Source of the DNA: Sphingomicrobium arenosum
Lineage (GTDB): Bacteria > Pseudomonadota > Alphaproteobacteria > Sphingomonadales > Sphingomonadaceae
Assembly (NCBI RefSeq): GCF_026157085.1
Contig: NZ_JANPVN010000001.1
Location: 1,240,001-1,304,000, forward strand
Length of the DNA: 64,000 nucleotides
Direction of reading: 5' to 3'
The translations under genes were made by a program, and so were the position numbers. This document shows, piece after piece, positions 51,850 to 60,567 of this stretch (position 1 is its first letter; each line of letters begins with the position of its first letter). Under the pieces are notes generated by a model. The model saw only the letters and a list, made by a program, of their open reading frames with translations, did no database searches and was not told the DNA's origin.

Positions 51850-52047
51850 ATGAGCGGTTGCGGAAACATGACTTTGAGGAGTAGCTGGCTTCGCCAGCAA
51901 TGGATCTTGGTCATGGTGTTGTCCCTTATGCTCGCTTGGCCCATCATGGGTGCAGGTCAGAGCGGCGGGGGTGATCGCGAGGCACTGCGCTTCGCGTGGC
52001 AAGTCGAGGCTTCGGCAACTCTCGTTGCTGGGCCACGGCCTACTTAG
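51850..52047 (+). CDS. Small possible membrane protein inside repeat copy 2
   Basis: 65 residues. A good Shine-Dalgarno (GAGGGAGGA) precedes the ATG, whose bases overlap an upstream stop (ATGA). It contains one hydrophobic segment (WILVMVLSLMLAWPIMG) and then repeat-encoded sequence ending ATLVAGPRPT. It stops 12 bases before the RT start. It could be a real small protein or an accident of a structured RNA. Confidence 0.4.
   Translation: MSGCGNMTLRSSWLRQQWILVMVLSLMLAWPIMGAGQSGGGDREALRFAWQVEASATLVAGPRPT
51923..52041 (+). repeat. 119-bp direct repeat, copy 2
   Basis: See copy 1. The single difference is a G/C transversion and not an adenine change, so it is not a template/variable pair of a diversity-generating retroelement. 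Confidence 0.95.
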
Positions 52048-52059
52048 CCGGGGGTAACT

Positions 52060-53313
52060 TTGTCGGCAGGCCCCTCAGCTAGTAAGTCGCTTCACTACCG
52101 AGTGCGGGAAACCAGCACGCTCTTAGCGGCATGGCATGAGATACGCAGGAATGCGGAGACCTCTCAGACGAGGGGTACAAAGGAGAAGGCAAAGACCTTC
52201 GGCCAATCTTTGCCATCCAACCTCAAGAAGCTCCAATCTCGATTGCGGAAAGGCTACAAGTTCGCTCCTGCTTATGGTGCGACGCCGCCAAAAGGAGAGG
52301 GAAAGGCAGGGAAGCGACCAGTCGTCGTCGCACCGTTAGAGGACCGCATCGTTCAACGCGCGATCCTCGACACATTGCAGACTGCAAGCGCGCTTCCATC
52401 GATCCAAACCATATTGGAAACGCCTACATCGGTGGGTGGGATACCGGGTCGCGGCGTCGATATGGCGATAGGTCTTATCGACGACGCATGGCACGAGGGA
52501 TACCGTTTTGCTGCCGGGTCTGACATCAAAAGCTTCTTCACGAAGATCCCGAAAGCCGATGTTCTTGCATTCCTAAGCCGTGAGATTTTTGATGAGAAGT
52601 TTATCGGCCTGATTGAGCGGGCTCTTACGATTGAACTCAGAAACGCCGCCGACCTTAGCGAGGACGATCTGGCGCTCTTCCCGTTAGGCCCTGGCGGTGT
52701 GGCGCAAGGCAGCCCACTGTCTGCCCTAGCTGGCAACATTGTACTGCGTGACTTCGATCACGAAATGAACCAGCGCGGTCTGATATGCATCCGCTATATT
52801 GACGACTTCGTCTTGCTCGGAAAAAAGTTTAGCAATGTAAGGAAAGGCATGGATGCTGCTGGGCAGCTTCTTCGACAGCTCGGGATGGACATCTACGACC
52901 CATCCAACGACAGTAGCAAAGCCTTCATCGGTCCCATCGATGGAAGCCAGACATTCCTTGGCTATAAGTTAGAGCCTTCCAGCTATCCCCCATCCCCCGA
53001 AGCGCAAGAAAAACTGAAGGCGAGGATCGAGCGGCTTATTCGGGAGGGGCAGGCCACCATCCGAAAGGTGGTTGCATCTCGCCCACTCAAACATACAGAC
53101 CGAGCTTTTGCGCCTACAATCGTCGCTATCAACAACACACTTATGGGGTGGAAGGGGTCTTTCAAGAGCTCCAACTCCCCCGAAGTTTTTCAGGCCCTCG
53201 ACAAGTGGACGCAAGGGCGGATTGCCGATTTCGAGCACTTCATGGAGCGCCAGCTTAGGGGCTGTCCAAGTGGATTGCGGGCGAAAGCCTTAGGCGTGTC
53301 GGCAATCGATTGA
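52060..53313 (+). CDS. Reverse transcriptase, defence-type class unresolved
   Basis: 417 residues from TTG 52060, with GGGGGT upstream; GTG 52102 is the alternative. RT motifs are complete: RPVVVAPLEDRIVQRAILD (motifs 1-2), GSDIKSFFTKIP (motif A Asp), GGVAQGSPLSALAGNIVL (motif B), CIRYIDDFVLLGK (catalytic YxDD as YIDD) and FLGYKLEP. The C-terminal INNTLMGWKGSF resembles the group-II-type thumb helix. No maturase X domain, endonuclease or protease is seen, and no intron ends flank it. Fits stand-alone prokaryotic defence RTs or a retron-like RT better than an intron. Confidence 0.82.
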   Translation: MSAGPSASKSLHYRVRETSTLLAAWHEIRRNAETSQTRGTKEKAKTFGQSLPSNLKKLQSRLRKGYKFAPAYGATPPKGEGKAGKRPVVVAPLEDRIVQRAILDTLQTASALPSIQTILETPTSVGGIPGRGVDMAIGLIDDAWHEGYRFAAGSDIKSFFTKIPKADVLAFLSREIFDEKFIGLIERALTIELRNAADLSEDDLALFPLGPGGVAQGSPLSALAGNIVLRDFDHEMNQRGLICIRYIDDFVLLGKKFSNVRKGMDAAGQLLRQLGMDIYDPSNDSSKAFIGPIDGSQTFLGYKLEPSSYPPSPEAQEKLKARIERLIREGQATIRKVVASRPLKHTDRAFAPTIVAINNTLMGWKGSFKSSNSPEVFQALDKWTQGRIADFEHFMERQLRGCPSGLRAKALGVSAID

Positions 53314-53388
53314 CGAGTCCGAAAAAGTGCTACAAACGGGTGTCCCAATAGTTAACTCCGCTTGAGAAAAAGCTTTTTGTTTCAATGG

Positions 53389-53430
53389 TGTAGAGGTCAG
53401 GGGTTCGATCCCCCTCGGCTCCACCATCCT
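53389..53430 (+). repeat. attR: 42-bp direct repeat
   Basis: Copy of the tRNA-Ala 3' part (see 43753-43794). The 5' part of a tRNA is absent, so this is not a functional tRNA gene. Confidence 0.93.
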
Positions 53431-53447
53431 TCCAAGGATACGAAATC

Positions 53448-53474
53448 AGGCGTCGCGCAAGCGGCGCCTTTTTC
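53448..53474 (+). terminator. Displaced tRNA-Ala terminator
   Basis: AGGCGTCGC and GCGGCGCCT around GCAA, then TTTTT. It lies 18 bases past attR and must have ended the tRNA transcript before the element inserted. Confidence 0.8.
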
Positions 53475-53512
53475 GTTTGCGTTGGTGCCAGCGAACCTCC
53501 TTGATGTGTCTC

Positions 53513-54535
53513 ATGAGCGATCCCCTGCCACCATCCGTCGAAGCCCCGCTGCGGGCATTAGGCGACAGGCTTTTCAACAATCTCACTGTCGCCGAGACGC
53601 TGCCACCTGCGCTTTCGGCGCTTGACCGGATTCCCCCCGGCGAGTTTGTCCGCCTCGCGCCTCACATCATCGACGCCGCCCGCCTGTTCCACCGCTGGAA
53701 GCGCGCGAACTGGTTCGGCAAGCCCTATCGCATTGCGACACGCCACAAGGAACAGATCATGGAGGCACCCGGCCTCGCGACACCGTTCCTGCTGCATCGC
53801 GACGGACGTTTGCGCGAAATCGCCCTTCAACGACTGGTCGACGGTCTTCCCAGCCCCTTCGTCGTTACGCTACTGGCTTATCGGCTTAACGACTGGGTGC
53901 CGGAAGTGCGGCGGGCGGCCCGTGATGCCGCTTGTCGCGTATTGCCAAGGACCGATGCGACAGCGATCGCCATTGCTGCCGAGACTTTGCTGCTGCGCTT
54001 CCACGCCTGGTCGCGATGGCGTTCCGAACGTGGACCTCTTGACGCCGCGTTGGGCCGCGAGGATGTCATGGCCGCATTGGCACAGCGGCTCGAGCGAGCG
54101 ACCACTGGCCCTGCCGCACGGCTGTTGTCGAACAGCTTGCGCTACCCGGCCATCGACTGTCAGCTTGAGCGCCTAGCATCAGATGCAAAGACGCCCGCCC
54201 TTCGCGCGCTCGCCTTGCGCACCATGCTTGCCGGCGAGGCAAGGTGGCCGGTCGGATGGGCATATGAATGGGCAGGCGTCTCGATGCGTGAACAGCGCCG
54301 CGTGCGACGCTTCGAAGCACGACCGCTCACGATTGCCATTGACGCCGGGCCGCTCGTTCACGCCGCTGCGAGCGATCGTTCCGTGCTGCTGCGACGCGAA
54401 GCGCTGGATGCCGTGATCCGATATCAGGTCGATGCCGCTACGGGGCTCGCCATCGCCGCACGGCTTGCTAACGATCCCAGCCCGTCGGTCCGCGAACGCG
54501 CCGCCTTCATCGCCCGACGCCATCAAAGCGGTTAA
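53513..54535 (+). CDS. HEAT-like repeat protein, unknown
   Basis: 340 residues, soluble, alpha-helical repeats without catalytic motifs. HEAT-like units are seen in REIALQRLVDGLPSPFVVTL, VPEVRRAARDAACRVLPR, DRSVLLRREALDAVIRYQ and DPSPSVRERAAFIARR. Such repeats bind proteins or DNA. Two ATG starts (53504, 53513) are possible, both without a clear ribosome site. Base composition is chromosomal, so it is host DNA next to the element. Confidence 0.65.
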   Translation: MSDPLPPSVEAPLRALGDRLFNNLTVAETLPPALSALDRIPPGEFVRLAPHIIDAARLFHRWKRANWFGKPYRIATRHKEQIMEAPGLATPFLLHRDGRLREIALQRLVDGLPSPFVVTLLAYRLNDWVPEVRRAARDAACRVLPRTDATAIAIAAETLLLRFHAWSRWRSERGPLDAALGREDVMAALAQRLERATTGPAARLLSNSLRYPAIDCQLERLASDAKTPALRALALRTMLAGEARWPVGWAYEWAGVSMREQRRVRRFEARPLTIAIDAGPLVHAAASDRSVLLRREALDAVIRYQVDAATGLAIAARLANDPSPSVRERAAFIARRHQSG

Positions 54536-54575
54536 CGCCAATTCGTAGACGCCCCAGGAGAGGAGCCGAGATCAC

Positions 54576-54609
54576 AAAAGAAAGGGGCGGCTCCCGAAGG
54601 AACCGCCCC
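54576..54609 (-). terminator. Terminator of the Flp pilin gene
   Basis: Minus strand: a GGGGCGG/CCGCCCC stem with an inner CTCCC-type stretch around a TTCG-like loop, then TTTCTTTT. Confidence 0.8.
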
Positions 54610-54635
54610 AAACTTTGCAACAATGCTGCTAGAGC

Positions 54636-54794
54636 TTAGAGCTCGTTGGCAACGTCGTTGAAGGTCGAGCCGAGCTCGTTACCGATCGAGGTCATCGCGG
54701 CAATCGCGGCGACGGCGATGAGAGCGGCGATCAGGCCGTATTCAATCGCGGTGGCACCCTTGTCGTTCTTCAGCATCGAGAAAATCTTGGTCAT
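54636..54794 (-). CDS. Flp/Fap-type pilin subunit
   Basis: 52 residues from the ATG at 54794. The Flp signature is MLKNDKGATAIEYGLIAALI: the prepilin cleavage region and Glu-Tyr, followed by one long hydrophobic helix. It forms type IVb tad pili once processed. No tad machinery is in this window, so assembly genes lie elsewhere. Confidence 0.92.
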   Translation of the reverse strand: MTKIFSMLKNDKGATAIEYGLIAALIAVAAIAAMTSIGNELGSTFNDVANEL

Positions 54795-54979
54795 GACTGG
54801 TCTCCAGTTAGTTCCACAAATTCGCGGGGGACATCCCCCAGTGTCCGCCGACCTCGGGACAAAATCCCGTGTCCGGTACAGTCGGAATAGCGCCAAAGGG
54901 GTTGAGAAAGACTTAAGGTCCCCGGTATTTTCTTGTTAACCATTCAATCGGGTTTTCGGCGGAAAACCGAGATAAAAGT

Positions 54980-56926
54980 CTAAATCCGGTCCAAAAAGTC
55001 CTCTATTTCCCGTGCGATATCGCGCAAGATGCCGCGATCCTCTCGCCAATTGTCGGGGTCGGGAAGGCGCGGTCGCTCGGGCGCTCGGCGGGGGCGGAAG
55101 TCGCGCGGCAGCCGCGGCCCCTGCGTGCCGTCGACCTGAATCGCGCGGCGCATGAAGTCCTTGAAGATCGCGGCGGGTACCGTACCGCCCGACACATTGC
55201 CGAGGCTGCGATCATCGTCATGCCCGACCCACACGCCGACCACGAGATTGCCGGCGAAGCCGATGAAGATGGCATCGCGATTGTCCTGCGTCGTGCCGGT
55301 CTTGCCGAAGGTCGGCACATTGGACAGCGCCGCGCGCCGACCCGTCCCTTGGTTCGCCGCCGCATAGAGAAGGTCGAGCATCGGCTCCCATTCCTGCCTT
55401 GGGTCGAGCCGGGCGGCCGAACGGATGATGCTCGAATTGCGGCTCGGGCTTTCCGCCGCCAGTCCCGACACCTCGATCGGATAGGTGCCACTGGCGATCG
55501 CCGCATAGGCCGCCGTCATCTCGATCAGCGGCACGCCGCCCGTGCCCAGCGCATAGCTCGGCCCCTCGGGGATGTCGGCGGTGATGCCGAGCTCGCGCGC
55601 GGTGCGCACGATCGGTTCGCGCCCCACCTGCTGCGCCAAGCGCACCGTCGCCGCATTGGACGAGCGCGAAAACGCCTCGCGCAGGGTGATGCGCCCGCGA
55701 TAACGACCATCGCTGTTCTGCGGGCTCCAGCCGTCGACCGTAATGGGCACATCCTCGATCAGGTCGTCGGGATCCCAGCCGGCCCGAAAGGCGGCAAGAT
55801 AGACGGCGAGCTTGAAGGCACTGCCCGGCTGGCGCCTGGCCTGCGTCGCGCGATTGAACGGGCTCTTCTTGTAGCTGCGCCCGCCGATCAGCGCGACCAC
55901 CTCGCCTGTCGGGCGCATCGCCACGAAGCCGACCTGCCGATCGCCCAAATTGGCGTTGATCGTCGCCTGCACCGCGATCCGCTGGAGGTCGGCATCGAGC
56001 GTGGTCGGCACGCTCGTCACGCCATAGCCCGCCTCCATGCTGCGCCGCGCGCGGGGCGCCACCCAATCGGCGAAATAGGTACCGGTCGGAAGCCGCGCCC
56101 GGCGTCCTCGCAATTGGGCCGACGCCGTGGCGCTCGCCTCCGCCTGCGTGATCGCGCCCATGTCCGCCATTTCCTGCAGCACGATGCGGCTGCGCTCCTG
56201 CGCCCCCTTGAGGTCGCGCGTCGGGGCAAGCCGCGAGGGCGCCTTGACCATCCCCGCCAGCATCGCCGCCTCGGCCACGCTCAATTCCTCGGGCGCGCGG
56301 TCGAAATAATGCCGCGCCGCGCTGCGCAAGCCATAGACGCCGTCGCCGAAATAGATGCTCGACAGATAGCGCGACAGGATGTCGTCCTTGGTCAGCCAGG
56401 CCTCGAGCCACAAGGAGATGATCGCCTCGCGCGCCTTGCGCGTCATCGTCCGTTCGCCATCGAGGAAAGCGGTCTTGGCCAGCTGCTGGGTGATGGTCGA
56501 TCCGCCCTGCCGCACCCCGCCCGCCTGCGCATTGGCGATGGCGGCGCGCGCCACGCCGCGCGGATCGACACCCCAGTGCGAATAAAAGCGCCGGTCCTCG
56601 ATGGCGATGAAGGCGTTGGTGACATGCGCGGGCAACAAGGTGACATCGACCGGCTCGTCCTTGATCGCCCCGCGCCGCGCGATCGCTTCGCCATCGGCGG
56701 AGACGAACAGCATCGCGGGCTCCTCGAGGGGCTCGAGGCTGCGTCCCAGCGGCGCGGTGATGACCAACCAGACGACGAGCGCGACGAACAGCGCCGACAG
56801 CGCTGTCAGCGCCCAGCGCCACCACCGGCGGCGCGGCCGGCGCGGCGGGGCGACCGGCGGCAGGTCGCCAGCGTCTCCACCCGGCATCGCGACAGGATCG
56901 AAAGGCCCTTGGTCGCGTTCGGCCAT
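54980..56926 (-). CDS. Bifunctional penicillin-binding protein (class A, GT51 plus transpeptidase)
   Basis: 648 residues from the ATG at 56926. N-terminal cytoplasmic Pro-rich tail, one membrane segment (WWRWALTALSALFVALVVWLV), GT51 with the catalytic Glu in FIAIEDRRFYSHWGVDPRG and GGSTITQQLAKTAF, then the transpeptidase with SxxK in PGSAFKLAVY, SxN in FSRSSNAATV and KTG in FGKTGTTQDN. Builds and crosslinks peptidoglycan. Frame continues upstream through non-coding sequence, so the start follows the membrane tail. Confidence 0.93.
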   Translation of the reverse strand: MAERDQGPFDPVAMPGGDAGDLPPVAPPRRPRRRWWRWALTALSALFVALVVWLVITAPLGRSLEPLEEPAMLFVSADGEAIARRGAIKDEPVDVTLLPAHVTNAFIAIEDRRFYSHWGVDPRGVARAAIANAQAGGVRQGGSTITQQLAKTAFLDGERTMTRKAREAIISLWLEAWLTKDDILSRYLSSIYFGDGVYGLRSAARHYFDRAPEELSVAEAAMLAGMVKAPSRLAPTRDLKGAQERSRIVLQEMADMGAITQAEASATASAQLRGRRARLPTGTYFADWVAPRARRSMEAGYGVTSVPTTLDADLQRIAVQATINANLGDRQVGFVAMRPTGEVVALIGGRSYKKSPFNRATQARRQPGSAFKLAVYLAAFRAGWDPDDLIEDVPITVDGWSPQNSDGRYRGRITLREAFSRSSNAATVRLAQQVGREPIVRTARELGITADIPEGPSYALGTGGVPLIEMTAAYAAIASGTYPIEVSGLAAESPSRNSSIIRSAARLDPRQEWEPMLDLLYAAANQGTGRRAALSNVPTFGKTGTTQDNRDAIFIGFAGNLVVGVWVGHDDDRSLGNVSGGTVPAAIFKDFMRRAIQVDGTQGPRLPRDFRPRRAPERPRLPDPDNWREDRGILRDIAREIEDFLDRI

Positions 56927-57037
56927 CAATACACCAACCTTGTCTGGATCATTCCACTGTCTTATAGATATATGACACCCATGTCCATGCCAGCATCCGC
57001 TTGCTGAACCGTGGGTGAAACCTTCATAGGAGCCCCG

Positions 57038-58444
57038 ATGATCCGCCGCGCCCGTCCTTTCCTCCTCGCCGCGCTCGCGCTGGCCGCCGCCGCCTGCGGG
57101 CGCGCGAGCGACGACGAGGTGCGGGTCATGGTCATCGACGAGGAGGTCGCCCAGCGCATGCTCGATGCCGCGCTGGCGCAGGGGCTGGTGCGCTTCGATG
57201 CGGCGGGCGAGATCGAACAGGGGCTCGCGGCCAGCTGGCACGTCTCCGATGACGCGCGCAGCTATATCTTCCGCCTTGCCGATGCCGAATGGCGCGACGG
57301 CGAACCGGTTGCCGCGCCCGATGTCGTCCGCCTCCTGTCCGAACGGATCGCCGATCCGCGCTGGGCCGACGAATTCGGCGCCGTGGCCGACGTGCGTGCG
57401 ATGACCGACCGGGTCATCGAGATTCGACTCACCGCCCCGCAGCAGCATTTTCTCCAACTCCTCGCCCGTCCCGAGCTCGCCATCGGCACCCAGCGCGCGG
57501 GCACCGGCCCCTTCACGCCGCTGCCCTCCGACGGGACCGCGGGCGCGCGCATCGGCCGCCTCGTCGAGACGCCGCGCGGCGACCTCGTCGAGGAACGCGT
57601 GCTGCTGCAGACCCGCGCCCCGCAAGTCGCCGTCAAGGCCTTTGGCGAGGGCGAGGCCGATCTCGTCACTGGCGGCACCTTCGCCACCCTGCCCTATGCC
57701 CAAGACGCCACCGGCCCCTTCGCCGCGCCGCGCTTCGACCCCGTCGCCGGCCTGTTCGGCCTCGCCCCGCTCGAGGCCGAGGGCGCCTTCGCCACCCCCG
57801 AGATCCGCCGCGCGCTATCGGCGGCGATCGACCGCGACGCGCTGGTGGCTGCGCTTGGCGTGCGCAGCCTCCTGCCCCGTGCCACCGTCCTCCAGGCCGG
57901 GCTCGACATGCAGGTGCGCCCTCGTCCGCCCGCCTTCGTCGACATGCCATTGGATGAGCGCCGCGCGCTGGTCCGCGACCGGCTTGACGATGCCGGGCTG
58001 GTGGGCGCGGAGATTGCCGTCGAACTGCCGTCGGGGCCCGGCGCCGACATCCTATTCACCCGCCTCGTCGCCGATTGGGGGGCGGTAGGGCTCGTCCCGG
58101 TCCGCGCCGCCGCCGGCACCAGTGCCGATTTCGCGCTGATCGACGAGGTCGCGCCGGCGGCCAGCACCAGCTGGTTCCTGCGTCGCTTCACCTGCGCGCG
58201 CGCGATCGCCTGCGATCCCGCCGTCGATACCCTGCTTGACGAAGCACGAACCAGCACCGCTACCGCCCGCCGCAACGAACTGCTGCGCGAGGCATCGGCC
58301 CGGATCGAGGAACAGCAGCTGTTCATCCCGCTTGCCGCGCCGGTGCGTTGGTCGCTTGTCGCCCCCGACCTCACCGGCTTTGCCGAAAACCGCTTCGCCC
58401 GCCATTTCGTCGGCGGCCTGCGCGAGAAAAGGAGACGGCGATGA
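57038..58444 (+). CDS. Orphan peptide/solute-binding lipoprotein (SBP family 5)
   Basis: 468 residues from the ATG at 57038. Lipobox-type signal (LAAAACG). The SBP_bac_5 fold is seen in EQGLAASWHVSDDARSYIFR, LADAEWRDGEPVAAPDVVRL and PEIRRALSAAIDRDALVAAL, with the terminal binding-lobe block. No ABC permease or ATPase is adjacent; instead it is coupled by ATGA to a DUF4112 gene. Confidence 0.8.
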   Translation: MIRRARPFLLAALALAAAACGRASDDEVRVMVIDEEVAQRMLDAALAQGLVRFDAAGEIEQGLAASWHVSDDARSYIFRLADAEWRDGEPVAAPDVVRLLSERIADPRWADEFGAVADVRAMTDRVIEIRLTAPQQHFLQLLARPELAIGTQRAGTGPFTPLPSDGTAGARIGRLVETPRGDLVEERVLLQTRAPQVAVKAFGEGEADLVTGGTFATLPYAQDATGPFAAPRFDPVAGLFGLAPLEAEGAFATPEIRRALSAAIDRDALVAALGVRSLLPRATVLQAGLDMQVRPRPPAFVDMPLDERRALVRDRLDDAGLVGAEIAVELPSGPGADILFTRLVADWGAVGLVPVRAAAGTSADFALIDEVAPAASTSWFLRRFTCARAIACDPAVDTLLDEARTSTATARRNELLREASARIEEQQLFIPLAAPVRWSLVAPDLTGFAENRFARHFVGGLREKRRRR

Positions 58445-58839
58445 AGAACGATCTCTACGACCGGGCCCGCCTGTCGAAGGAGCCCCATGCCGTGCGCGCC
58501 CGCGTCGAGCGGCTGGAGCACCTCCTCGAGCGCCTGTTCACCGTGCCCGGCATCGACAAGCCCATCGGCCTCGATGCCCTCCTCACCTTCATCCCCGGGG
58601 TCGGCACGATCTCGGGCGCCGCGCTGGGGAGCTATCTCGTGTGGGAGGCGCGCAACCTCGGCCTGTCGAAATGGCAGATGGCGCGCATGAACCTGAACAC
58701 CCTCCTCGACATGGGCCTCGGCGCCATTCCGGTTATCGGCGTGATCCCCGATTTCTTCTTCCGGTCGAACAGCCGCAACCTGCGGATCATCCGCCACCAC
58801 CTCGACAAGCATCACCCGGCGCAACCCGACATCGGTTGA
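58441..58839 (+). CDS. DUF4112 membrane protein
   Basis: 132 residues. Two hydrophobic hairpins (LDALLTFIPGVGTISGAALG and TLLDMGLGAIPVIGVIPDFF) with the DUF4112 signature of Gly/Pro turns and D-F-F. Its ATG overlaps the SBP stop. Role unknown. Confidence 0.82.
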   Translation: MKNDLYDRARLSKEPHAVRARVERLEHLLERLFTVPGIDKPIGLDALLTFIPGVGTISGAALGSYLVWEARNLGLSKWQMARMNLNTLLDMGLGAIPVIGVIPDFFFRSNSRNLRIIRHHLDKHHPAQPDIG

Positions 58840-58922
58840 GCGTTACGGCTCCGTAACTCAAGGAACTTGGCCTCTATACAGGGTTTGATCGAGCAAGAGT
58901 TCGATTGAAAAAGGCCAAGATT

Positions 58923-59639
58923 ATGAAGACGCTAGCCCTTTCGCTGGCGACCGCGGCGCTCGCCCTGACGAGCCCGGCCCCAGCCAGCATGACCATCAAC
59001 AGCAGCGCGACTGGCGCATCCAGCACCGCCAGCGCGACCGGTACCTTTGCCGCCTTTGCCACCGATGCCGCCAGCCCCGAGCGCACGTACACCTACAACG
59101 GCGTCACCTATGAATATTCGACCGCCGACATCACGCTCAGCGGCGACATCGCGGGCGGTACCAACACGCTCGAAGGCTATGCCGCGCGTGCCGAGGCCGC
59201 CAAGCGGGCCGTGCAGGCCTACGCCGATATGCAGGATCGCTTCGGGGTCGACCGGATTTCGCCCAACCGCTTCAAATGGGACGCCAAGGGCGCCTCGGGA
59301 ACGCCCAGCGTCATCGTCTCGATCGAGCGCCAACTCGCCTTCTTTTATCTCGGCGACACGCTAGTCGGCGCCGCCGCGGTCACCACCGCGCGCGACAACA
59401 AGCTGACCCCGCAGGGCATCTTCCCCGTCTGGCTCAAGAAGCAGATGCATTATTCGAAAGCCTATGAGAACACGCCGATGCCTTATACCCAGTTCATCGA
59501 CGAACATGGCATCGCGCTCCATGCGGGGCCCAACCCCGGCTATCCGGCAAGTGCCGGCTGCGTACGCCTGCCCAAGGCTTTCGCAGAGAAACTGTTTGCC
59601 AAGACCGACATCGGGACCACAGTCTATATCGGTGCCTGA
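58923..59639 (+). CDS. L,D-transpeptidase (YkuD family), exported
   Basis: 238 residues from the ATG at 58923. Signal peptide ends near PAPA. The catalytic motif HGIALHAGPNPGYPASAGCVRL carries His and the Cys nucleophile. It forms 3-3 crosslinks or attaches proteins to peptidoglycan. The 5' half is Ser/Thr/Ala-rich. The stop overlaps the start of the next gene. Confidence 0.9.
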   Translation: MKTLALSLATAALALTSPAPASMTINSSATGASSTASATGTFAAFATDAASPERTYTYNGVTYEYSTADITLSGDIAGGTNTLEGYAARAEAAKRAVQAYADMQDRFGVDRISPNRFKWDAKGASGTPSVIVSIERQLAFFYLGDTLVGAAAVTTARDNKLTPQGIFPVWLKKQMHYSKAYENTPMPYTQFIDEHGIALHAGPNPGYPASAGCVRLPKAFAEKLFAKTDIGTTVYIGA

Positions 59640-60567
59640 TCGATCATTTTTCTTGATTCTCCCCGCGCTCGCCCTGGCCGCCTGTTCCGGCCCGGACGAG
59701 CGCAGTCGCGAGGCCTATGACATGGTCGTCGAGGGTCGCGCGGGCGATCAGACGACCGGGATGACGATCAACGCGCAGGGTCTCGCCATGCTCGATGAAG
59801 CGCCCGCTTCCGCCTACGTCCGCAGTTCATCGGGCAAGGGGGTCGAGCCGATCGCGGCCTCCGCACCCCTCGTCCCGACCGACCTCGCGCCCTATTTCGC
59901 CGCGCTGGTGCGCTACGAGCCTCCGCCCCCGCCGCCACCTTCCGAAACGCCGCCGACCCTCGCGCCGCCGCCCACGCTCTTACCTCCGCGCCTCTGGTTC
60001 GGTCGCCTCGAAATCGCCAGTGGTTGCCTCGAGCTCGACATTGAAGGCCGCGAGCGGCGCGCTTTCATGATCCCCGCCGACGCCATCCTGTTCCGCGACG
60101 ACGAGGGCTATCTCACGCTCGGCAATCCCGACAATCCCGCCAACCACAACATTCGGGTGGGCGAGCCAGGCTATTGGTTCGGTGAGGGCGTGACCCTCGA
60201 CGGCGAGGAGGTTCCCACCCCCTTGCGCGAGCAATGCGGTGCGACCCGCGCCACCATGGCCCCGATCCGCAGCGCCGCCGCAGCTGCTGCTGCTGCCGAC
60301 GAAGCCGCCGCCATTCGCTTGTCGAAGGACTATGGCGTCCCCATCGCGGCGGCCGAGCGTTATGTCGCGCGCTGCCGCCTCGGCCTTTCCGTGGGCCCCG
60401 AGGACATGACCATTCGCATGATCGAGACACCGTGCGGCCAGACCCCGCCGCCACCCGCGCGCAGCGCCGCCGACTGCCCCGCAGGCAGCCGTCCGGTTGC
60501 CAATGCCTGTCGCACCCCCGAGGGCTATCTGCGCCCGCTACCGCAGGGCCTCGACACTGCCGACTAG
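59632..60567 (+). CDS. Proline-rich lipoprotein, unknown
   Basis: 311 residues from the GTG at 59632, overlapping the transpeptidase stop. Lipobox LALAACSG. A Pro stretch (PPPPPPSETPPTLAPPP) separates an N-terminal part from a globular C-terminal part with several cysteines (GRLEIASGCLELDIEGRERR, TPLREQCGAT, RYVARCRLGLS). Outer-membrane location and a structural role next to the transpeptidase are inferred. Confidence 0.65.
   Translation: MPDRSFFLILPALALAACSGPDERSREAYDMVVEGRAGDQTTGMTINAQGLAMLDEAPASAYVRSSSGKGVEPIAASAPLVPTDLAPYFAALVRYEPPPPPPPSETPPTLAPPPTLLPPRLWFGRLEIASGCLELDIEGRERRAFMIPADAILFRDDEGYLTLGNPDNPANHNIRVGEPGYWFGEGVTLDGEEVPTPLREQCGATRATMAPIRSAAAAAAAADEAAAIRLSKDYGVPIAAAERYVARCRLGLSVGPEDMTIRMIETPCGQTPPPPARSAADCPAGSRPVANACRTPEGYLRPLPQGLDTAD

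Larger units (their letters stand above)
51486..52059 (+). ncRNA. Candidate RNA region upstream of the reverse transcriptase
   Basis: About 570 bases between the nuclease stop and the RT start, holding two 119-bp repeats 350 bases apart and several stems (for example GCCCGG at 51486 with CCGGGC at 51523). Defence RTs are often preceded by their template RNA, which makes this the place to look, but RNA status is inferred. Confidence 0.4.

Noticed and set aside
51573..52041. Template/variable repeat pair of a diversity-generating retroelement
   Set aside because: The copies differ at one G/C position and not at adenines, and no variable-protein gene with a C-type-lectin end is present.
53389..53426. 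A second tRNA-Ala
   Set aside because: Only the 3' part is present; it is the attachment-site copy and lacks D-arm and 5' acceptor strand.
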